11,159 bases of DNA from Candidatus Woesearchaeota archaeon. Its GTDB lineage: Archaea > Nanobdellota > Nanobdellia > Woesearchaeales > JAHWHD01. Positions within the stretch are counted from its first letter, which is position 1, and the number at the start of each line of letters is the position of its first letter. Of this stretch, positions 5,899 to 11,159 are shown in pieces. Position numbers and translations under genes: made by a program. Below the pieces are notes generated by a model. The model worked only from the letters and a program-made list of their open reading frames with translations. It did no database searches and was not told the origin of the DNA. The DNA lies in the NCBI GenBank assembly GCA_019323525.1, contig JAHWHD010000020.1, positions 1-11,159 on the forward strand, in the 5' to 3' direction.

Positions 5899-8800
5899 AC
5901 AAAGATTCATATGGTTTACTAGAATCATAGCTTCTCTCAGGCATCCTGCTGAACTTAGTAAAATATCTCTTTAGCTTTCCTGCTATAAGGTGCTGTTCCC
6001 AGGTCTCTCTCAACACCCTATAACTCGGATCACCAAAGCTCTTTTCAAGATACTTGAAACCCCCTAGACAGCTACGAATCATCTGTGATGCTTTATGCCT
6101 ATATAAAGACCGCAACTTTTTGTTTGGAGCTTTTTGCCTTGAATGCTCATAAGCCTTGAACATTCCAAATGTCTTTGGATCACGCGCAACACAATAAACC
6201 TGGTACAAAGGCACGTACTGCTCGACACTGAATAGATCAACCCACATCCTGAACGCAGGATCCTTGTTTAATGCGCAGTGCAGCATCTCCTTGTAATTTT
6301 CTTTTGACTGCATCAAAGCCTGCCTGAACAAGAAATAAAGTCTAACTAAATCGTGCTTGTTAATATGTGTCCTATCAATACCATTCCTTACATCTTCAAG
6401 ATAATCATATAGATCAGAGAAAAAGAGGTCATAGTGAGCCTGGTCATTATCCTTAAAACTCACATAAGGCCCTTGCTCAGAACTGGTCTTAGGATCGAGT
6501 TCATATAGACTAACATCCATCAGGTTACCACAATGACTATCTCCCTGGTTGATTCCATACATCATAACATCATTTCTAATCTCAGGGTTATATAGGATGT
6601 CATCTAGAGAACCTGCCTTCTTCCAGAGTGCCTGCCACGTCCAATGATCTCTAGGCAAGTTTGTAAATTCAGTCAAAGGCTCGTAACGTTTTGCACCAAA
6701 TACAGCAGTCTCCCAGATCTGCCTTACGCTTTGAATCGTAGATTCTTTATCAAAGACCTTGTGCGCATTCTTGCTTGATCTATTAGTGCTGAAGTTGAGC
6801 TCATGGTGCAGCCTGGCGAGAATAGCCATCGCCTTTACTGCATACCTTCTTACTGTAGCATCATCTGCAAACATCAAAGAATCAGCATACGATGGCCCGT
6901 GCAATGTTAAACAAACATAATGCGGTTCGCCATTATGGGCAAGCCTTGCAACAGGTATAGATATTAAGCTTTTCTTGTCAAGCTTCTGGTAGATGTAAAG
7001 GTTCTTGTCGAACTCTTCCATCACTCCGTGACCTTTCTTGACCTTGAACCAGAAAAAATCTCCTATACCCAGGTCAAGTATCTGATGATCAGGATTGTCA
7101 GCCTGTTTAAACCGTTCATCGATATTTTTCTCTCTGTAAAGACGCATTACAGCGTTCATGATCTGCTTATGTCCAAGCTTAAACTTGCCCAGGTTCATGT
7201 TTGAACAGCCAAGCATGCAAAGGTTCTGCAGATGCTTATCCTCGTCTTTAAACCCAAGCCTTTCAGAGGTCCAGAAAGAATCAGCAGCTTGTTTAAACTG
7301 GCCCAGCCTGTATAGCAGAAGCCCTTTCGAAAAATGCGGTGCAGGATTGTTTGGATCAATTGCAATTGAATGGTCTGCCACCTCGATAGCATCCTCAAGC
7401 TGGTTCTTCATAAGCAGGCAACGTTCCTTGATCTCCATTGCATCAAGCCTTTCCCTGAAACCAGAGTGCGGGCTGTCAAGTATAGCATCGCAGGTCTCCA
7501 TCAACTTATCAGCATGTATCGCATCACCAAATCTTGAGAAAAGAAGCTTCATTATATTTGCAGATGTCATATAATGATACCTTTTCAGCATAGGAATTGC
7601 GAGGTCGCCTGCATTATGGTACGAGTCTGCCAGTGCAATAAGAATTCGCATTTTCATCTTGTTGTTCCCATCTGATAAAGAGTGCGCAGCATTGTAGTAG
7701 CCGATTGCATCAACATAAGACTGGTCAAGCCTACACATGTCTCCCATGCCTACAAGCGCCTCAAGATTACCAGGGTCTCTTTCAAGCACCCCTCTATACT
7801 CTTTAACTGCATCTCTAGAATAAACAGGTCTTCCGTTCTTTGTGCTTAACGCGATAGCCAGCTTCAATCTCGCATCATTGAAAAACACACTAGCCTCAGG
7901 AACCCTCAAGAAACTTGCTACAGCTTTTCGTCTGTTTCCGACAAGCCCTGTAAGATATAAACATCCCAGATAATAATCAATATCATCATGCGAAAAAGCG
8001 TCGAACAAGCAAGCATTATCTCCGAAACGTTTCCGCTTATGCCTTCTGGACCTGGCGTAGAGAACAGATTCCTGGAGCAGTATAGATTCAGCCCTTTGCG
8101 CGCAGCCCAAAGCCCTTCTCCTGGAATGTTTCCCTTGCAGGAAAAGTGGAAATTGTGAATACAGCTCAGTTTGCTTAAGCAAAACATAGCCCAGCTGAAC
8201 TTTTGCGTCCCGACGCACTTTCTTACGTCTATCAGAAGCCATAGTTTTAGCAAAAACCTTGGCTGCTGTGTTGAGTTTATCTTCGACCTCTGAAAACATC
8301 ATGTGTGCATCTGCAGGGTCCTGGTTCTGTATTTGAGCATTAAGTTCGTCTAGAGTATCCTCTGCATCCTCGAGATACGCTGTACCTAACTTGTACCGAG
8401 TATTAAAATCTGATTTCTTGGATTTAATGAACCTGCCTCTTAACCTATACCTGATTGAATCTCCTCTTGAAGGTTTGATGTTTAAAGATGCGCGATAATT
8501 TATCTGCGCGCCTTCATAATCGTGGTTTTTCATGCAGAGGTCTCCAAAAGATACATGCACGAGAGATCTGATCCTTCTCGAGATACCTAAAGTGCTCAAT
8601 AGTTCAGGATGATCCAGAAACTCCAAAGCTCCAAGTATCTTCCAGTACTCGTCCTGGTCCAGACCAGTCCTCACAAGCTGCTGCAGCGAAGTTCCTATCA
8701 CCGACATACACTCATTAACCCTATGAATCAAACCGCGGCTTGGATTTTTATCCTTCAGTTGTGTACTAACAATATAGAACATTGAACAGCAAGAGAGGAT

Positions 8801-8917
8801 TGCGTCAGTATAATTCATGCCATCAAAATGAAGTTTTGCATCGTCTAACTGTTCGCGAGCCCCGTCTACCAAAATCTCTAAAGTTCTCTGTTCTGTGAAT
8901 GGCTGTTCGGTTGTCAT
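5885..8917 (-). CDS. Large TPR protein with C-terminal APH/choline-kinase-fold kinase domain
   Basis: The 1010-residue protein is a fusion. Residues about 1-600 are helical, with recognisable TPR units near 118-150, 380-415, 490-520 and 522-556 (for example KGLLLYRLGQFKQAADSF). Residues about 615-900 read as an aminoglycoside-phosphotransferase-type kinase: a lysine strand (WFKVKKG, 623-629), an acidic helix (EEFDKNLYIYQKL), a hinge (YVCLTLHGPS), a catalytic loop QGDSHCGN (791-798, Asp793 and Asn798) and a metal-binding Asp in FKDNDQAHYDL (Asp823 or 825). The usual loop is HGDxHxGN, so His is replaced by Gln. Such kinases phosphorylate small molecules or proteins; the substrate is unknown and the TPRs probably bind a partner. 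There is no signal or membrane segment. The ATG overlaps the HAD stop as ATGA, after AAGGAAG (8927-8921), so both genes are one operon. Confidence 0.85.
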   Translation of the reverse strand: MTTEQPFTEQRTLEILVDGAREQLDDAKLHFDGMNYTDAILSCCSMFYIVSTQLKDKNPSRGLIHRVNECMSVIGTSLQQLVRTGLDQDEYWKILGALEFLDHPELLSTLGISRRIRSLVHVSFGDLCMKNHDYEGAQINYRASLNIKPSRGDSIRYRLRGRFIKSKKSDFNTRYKLGTAYLEDAEDTLDELNAQIQNQDPADAHMMFSEVEDKLNTAAKVFAKTMASDRRKKVRRDAKVQLGYVLLKQTELYSQFPLFLQGKHSRRRALGCAQRAESILLQESVLYARSRRHKRKRFGDNACLFDAFSHDDIDYYLGCLYLTGLVGNRRKAVASFLRVPEASVFFNDARLKLAIALSTKNGRPVYSRDAVKEYRGVLERDPGNLEALVGMGDMCRLDQSYVDAIGYYNAAHSLSDGNNKMKMRILIALADSYHNAGDLAIPMLKRYHYMTSANIMKLLFSRFGDAIHADKLMETCDAILDSPHSGFRERLDAMEIKERCLLMKNQLEDAIEVADHSIAIDPNNPAPHFSKGLLLYRLGQFKQAADSFWTSERLGFKDEDKHLQNLCMLGCSNMNLGKFKLGHKQIMNAVMRLYREKNIDERFKQADNPDHQILDLGIGDFFWFKVKKGHGVMEEFDKNLYIYQKLDKKSLISIPVARLAHNGEPHYVCLTLHGPSYADSLMFADDATVRRYAVKAMAILARLHHELNFSTNRSSKNAHKVFDKESTIQSVRQIWETAVFGAKRYEPLTEFTNLPRDHWTWQALWKKAGSLDDILYNPEIRNDVMMYGINQGDSHCGNLMDVSLYELDPKTSSEQGPYVSFKDNDQAHYDLFFSDLYDYLEDVRNGIDRTHINKHDLVRLYFLFRQALMQSKENYKEMLHCALNKDPAFRMWVDLFSVEQYVPLYQVYCVARDPKTFGMFKAYEHSRQKAPNKKLRSLYRHKASQMIRSCLGGFKYLEKSFGDPSYRVLRETWEQHLIAGKLKRYFTKFSRMPERSYDSSKPYESLFSAA

Positions 8918-9867
8918 AAACTTCCTTCAAGCTCCTCAAGCTTCTTAGGAGCTTCTTTGATTGATTTTATCTTATACTTTCCATAAGCCAGTTCCTTATC
9001 TTCACCTTCCCAAGTATCCACATAATAAGAGTGCATATCCAGAAGAGTTGCTCTCTCGTGCTCGATAGGGTTATTGAAAAAACCAGCAGTCTTCTTGAAA
9101 CAAGCATCCAAGAGATCTATATCAATCCCTGTAGCTTGCACGATTGTCCTCTTATCAAAAATCTTTCTGTCATAGAACAATTCAACAAACGGCAAGATTT
9201 TTTTCCTGTAATACTCAGGCCCTCCATGCAACAGCAGGATTGCAGCAATATAAGGCAGGTCAGACCTCTCTTTCAGTGCTTTAGTCTCCATTGAAGGGAT
9301 CACCTTTTCTGGTGGTATGCCTATCCTCTTTAATGCAGATCTAATTTCTTCTGGAGCGCGCGGCGCATCAGTCACCACGACAAAGTCCAACCCGCTTTTT
9401 GAAAGGTATTCAAGAAAGTTTTTAGTATGTTCATATACAGGAGGAATCTCTAAAGAATCATAATATTCCTGAGCTCTCTGAACATACCCCAGCACTGACT
9501 CAGGCAAGTTGACAGGACCTGCTTGTTTAAGTATAATCTCAAGTTCACTACATAGCATTCGCATCCTCTTTATCTCATCAAAACTGTGAACCCGTCCCCA
9601 GTTCCTGTCTATTGTATCTACTACAGCAAACACCAACCGCTCAAGACCAACCTGCGGCAGAAGATAGCTCAACTTTTTGCCCTCTGCAATCAACAGGTTG
9701 ACAACGCTTGTAACCTTGCCATAACCCTTTGAATAGAAAAAGTCAGAAACATGCCTGACAAGTGCCCGGTAAGTGGTGTCTATAGAACCCACATCAAAAA
9801 GCACACCCCCTGCATCAAGAACTACACCTTTAAGTTTTTCATACTTTGGCTTAATTAGTTCTGGCAT
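8914..9867 (-). CDS. HAD-superfamily hydrolase-like protein
   Basis: The 317-residue product has HAD motif I as VVLDAGGVLFD (nucleophile Asp18), a helical cap of roughly residues 30-145, motif II as FVVVTDAP (Thr166) and a motif III lysine in METKALKE (Lys196). The second motif I position is Gly rather than Asp, as in haloacid-dehalogenase/YihX-like branches. The usual acidic motif IV (GDxxxD) is not found at normal distance. About 75 residues follow, with the best candidate at LLDMHSYYVD, so there is an insertion or a degenerate site. HAD enzymes mostly dephosphorylate metabolites. It is first of two genes, ATGA-coupled to the kinase. GGAGGT (9877-9872) points to the ATG at 9867; the ATG at 9882 would put the binding site inside the gene. 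Confidence 0.82.
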   Translation of the reverse strand: MPELIKPKYEKLKGVVLDAGGVLFDVGSIDTTYRALVRHVSDFFYSKGYGKVTSVVNLLIAEGKKLSYLLPQVGLERLVFAVVDTIDRNWGRVHSFDEIKRMRMLCSELEIILKQAGPVNLPESVLGYVQRAQEYYDSLEIPPVYEHTKNFLEYLSKSGLDFVVVTDAPRAPEEIRSALKRIGIPPEKVIPSMETKALKERSDLPYIAAILLLHGGPEYYRKKILPFVELFYDRKIFDKRTIVQATGIDIDLLDACFKKTAGFFNNPIEHERATLLDMHSYYVDTWEGEDKELAYGKYKIKSIKEAPKKLEELEGSL

Positions 9868-9897
9868 ACCGACCTCCACCATATATAAAGCTAAGAA

Positions 9898-9907
9898 TTT
9901 ATATATA
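9898..9907 (-). promoter_or_regulatory. Candidate TATA box of the HAD-kinase operon
   Basis: TATATATAAA on the minus strand predicts initiation near 9876-9880, a few bases before the ATG at 9867, close to its GGAGGT site. A second AT-rich box (CTTTATATAT, 9890-9881) is too near the start codon to serve it. Confidence 0.5.
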
Positions 9908-9933
9908 CATTACCAATATGAGATATATACATT
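9901..9933. repeat. 11-bp direct repeat at 22-bp spacing
   Basis: ATATATACATT occurs at 9901-9911 and identically at 9923-9933. The period is 22 bases, two turns of the helix, so both copies face the same side. The first copy overlaps the TATA box of the HAD-kinase operon. It is a candidate operator or a duplicated promoter element. Confidence 0.55.
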
Positions 9934-9962
9934 CCAGAGATTCAATAGTGAGACGGATAAGC

Positions 9963-9970
9963 TTTAAATA
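9963..9970 (+). promoter_or_regulatory. Candidate TATA box upstream of the 306-residue gene
   Basis: TTTAAATA preceded by GGATAAGC is close to an archaeal TFB-element/TATA consensus. Initiation near 9990 would leave an AT-rich leader of about 75 bases. Confidence 0.45.
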
Positions 9971-10009
9971 CGACTGAAAAACAGAAAATAGATATTCTAG
10001 TATAACATA

Positions 10010-10018
10010 TTTAATATA
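10010..10018 (+). promoter_or_regulatory. Alternative TATA box for the 306-residue gene
   Basis: TTTAATATA would initiate near 10038 and give a shorter leader of about 27 bases that keeps the AGGTGAT ribosome-binding site (10053-10059). It is weaker in its upstream element than the box at 9963. Confidence 0.35.
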
Positions 10019-10064
10019 TCCTTATCGTATGTTCTTTAGATAATAACTAAAAAGGTGATATTCA

Positions 10065-10985
10065 ATGGTATATGCTTGTGATGTTGTTGACGAACTTGTT
10101 AGTAATCTATGCAAAAAAGGAGATTCTCCAGTAATGTTCCAGAGAGACGGTTCAATGTACAAGATTGGACGCAATATAATGGGAGTTACGAGTTTTGGAG
10201 TGCCTATGGTTCGTGTCCATAAACAGCCAGCACCAGCTGTCTTTGAAGTTTCTGATAACGCTTTGGACGATGAAGGTAAATTTGTCAAAAGCGAAATACA
10301 TAGATTTGGACCTCTGGTTTATGAATATCAGCCAGGCTTATGTTTATCAGAGGTTGAAACGATTTATCTTGCACTTAATAGGCTTGGCAATGACGGAAAG
10401 GTGCGGCTAATAAGACAGTCTGGAGAGAAGAGGGGAGACCATTACAACGAACACACATTATATTTCCCAGGCGATGCAAGGATCATGGAGAGGGAGAAGT
10501 ACATGGAACTGCTAAGGCAAAGAGAGCAAGAGATTCTTGAAAAGATAGGCAAGGCTACTGCTACTGATCTTCGAGGGGTTGATGTGGCACTTTACAAATG
10601 CCAGTTCCCCGACTGCGCAATAATAACCCCTGATTATATCATCACGTTCCCAAGAAAGGGAGTACTTAATAACAGCACATGCAGCGAATGGTCACGTTCA
10701 ACAAGATTCAATGACTTTAGCTGGCAAGAGAGAATATTAAGATGGCGCAAACCACAAGTAGAAAGGGAATCTCCTTACACAGCCACAGTAAAAGTTAACT
10801 CAAGAGAAAGTTCTGATATCAGGGACTTATCTAGTAGACTTCATGCTCTTGGAGAGACAATGGATTTCATCGAACATCATCTCGGACCTGCAAGAGAGTT
10901 TGTAGATGAGTTCAATACCTTGCATAACAAAGTCTGTGCAAAAGATATTGCAAGAAGAAAAAGATGGGAGAATAAAACAGGGTAA
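10065..10985 (+). CDS. Hypothetical protein, 306 residues
   Basis: No family is recognised. The first ~135 residues are mixed and probably alpha/beta. Residues 141-163 form a charged helix (MEREKYMELLRQREQEILEK). Around 178-184 is a Cys pair (KCQFPDC), with another Cys at 206. The C-terminus (about 247-300) is helical and basic (KDIARRKRWENK). There is no signal peptide or clear membrane segment, so it is probably cytoplasmic. AGGTGAT at 10053-10059 supports the ATG at 10065. It is transcribed away from the HAD-kinase operon across a shared promoter region, and the symporter starts 32 bases downstream with its own promoter, so it is probably monocistronic. The isolated Cys residues might bind a metal, but they do not form a recognisable ribbon. 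Confidence 0.78.
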   Translation: MVYACDVVDELVSNLCKKGDSPVMFQRDGSMYKIGRNIMGVTSFGVPMVRVHKQPAPAVFEVSDNALDDEGKFVKSEIHRFGPLVYEYQPGLCLSEVETIYLALNRLGNDGKVRLIRQSGEKRGDHYNEHTLYFPGDARIMEREKYMELLRQREQEILEKIGKATATDLRGVDVALYKCQFPDCAIITPDYIITFPRKGVLNNSTCSEWSRSTRFNDFSWQERILRWRKPQVERESPYTATVKVNSRESSDIRDLSSRLHALGETMDFIEHHLGPAREFVDEFNTLHNKVCAKDIARRKRWENKTG

Positions 10986-10987
10986 TC

Positions 10988-10995
10988 TTTATAAA
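10988..10995 (+). promoter_or_regulatory. TATA box for leaderless symporter transcription
   Basis: TTTATAAA is centred about 26 bases before the ATG at 11018, so transcription should begin at or next to the start codon. No ribosome-binding site is seen between them, which fits a leaderless archaeal mRNA. Confidence 0.6.
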
Positions 10996-11017
10996 CATAC
11001 AAATATTTCGAGCACAT

Positions 11018-11159
11018 ATGCCACTAGCAACAATAGACTTCATACTTATCATAGCATATTTTGCAGCCATGATTGTAATAGGATACATTGCTTCTAGAAA
11101 AGAATCTGCTGAAGATTACTTAATAGCTGAACGTAAGCTAGGCGTATGGTCGTCAATGG
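11018..11159 (+). CDS. Sodium/solute symporter (SSS family), 5' fragment
   Basis: Only the first 47 codons are present; the gene runs off the window. The product starts MPLATIDFILIIAYFAAMIV, a first membrane helix, followed by ASRKESAEDYLIAERKLG. The stretch EDYLIAERKLG matches the family pattern EDYFLAGRxLG that follows helix one in sodium-coupled symporters (PutP/SGLT type). Proteins of the family import solutes such as proline, pantothenate or sugars with sodium; the substrate cannot be told from this fragment. It sits 32 bases after the 306-residue gene but appears to have its own promoter and a leaderless start. Confidence 0.78.
   Translation, partial: MPLATIDFILIIAYFAAMIVIGYIASRKESAEDYLIAERKLGVWSSM

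Noticed and set aside
7158..7574. 138-codon plus-strand open frame
   Set aside because: Falls inside the TPR part of the kinase gene on the opposite strand; composition is Ser/Cys-rich with no recognisable domain.
9868..9882. Upstream ATG giving a longer HAD protein
   Set aside because: It would place the GGAGGT site inside the coding region; that site is ideally spaced for the ATG at 9867.
1..11159. tRNA, rRNA, CRISPR arrays, insertion sequences or att sites
   Set aside because: I looked in the gaps for cloverleaf-like ends, spaced repeats, transposase motifs and terminal inverted repeats, and saw none convincing; nearly all sequence is coding.

Overview
The window looks archaeal. Genes are preceded by TATA-like boxes rather than -35/-10 pairs. 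One downstream gene appears to be transcribed without a leader. An AbrB-PhoU fusion regulator, typical of archaea, sits in the middle. The gene mix and moderately AT-rich DNA suggest a DPANN-like lineage such as a woesearchaeote, but this is recalled from family experience and not proven here. No rRNA, tRNA, CRISPR array, transposase or integrase is visible. No gene-free stretch exceeds 300 bases; the longest are 4751-4956 and 9868-10064, both divergent promoter regions.

Layout. (1) Bases 1-4750, minus strand: a tightly packed gene train, read from 4750 down. It holds an unrecognised 84-residue protein, a 59-residue ribbon-helix-helix regulator, a 53-residue CxxC/coiled-coil protein, a 39-residue ORF, a 168-residue protein with a TTG start, possibly a 27-residue very basic peptide, and a 188-residue helical protein. 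These are followed by a winged-helix/calcineurin-like phosphoesterase, a 51-residue charged protein and two tandem exported trypsin-like proteases, the last cut by the window edge. Several neighbours overlap by ATGA or a few bases. (2) Bases 4793-4956: a divergent promoter region with a tandem 9-bp repeat. (3) Bases 4957-5898, plus strand: the AbrB-PhoU regulator. (4) Bases 5885-9867, minus strand: a two-gene operon of a HAD-like hydrolase and a 1010-residue TPR plus aminoglycoside-phosphotransferase-fold kinase. Its last gene overlaps the regulator tail to tail. (5) Bases 9868-10064: a second divergent promoter region with an 11-bp direct repeat at a 22-bp period. (6) Bases 10065-10985, plus strand: an unrecognised 306-residue protein. 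(7) From 11018, plus strand: the start of a sodium/solute symporter.

Working together. The HAD and kinase genes share an ATGA junction and probably act on the same phosphorylated substrate. The minus-strand train combines cytoplasmic DNA-binding or sensor-like small proteins, a phosphoesterase with its own DNA-binding-type domain, and two exported proteases. It reads as one accessory cassette, and could be a virus- or plasmid-derived module or an undescribed conflict or surface system. That assignment is inference.
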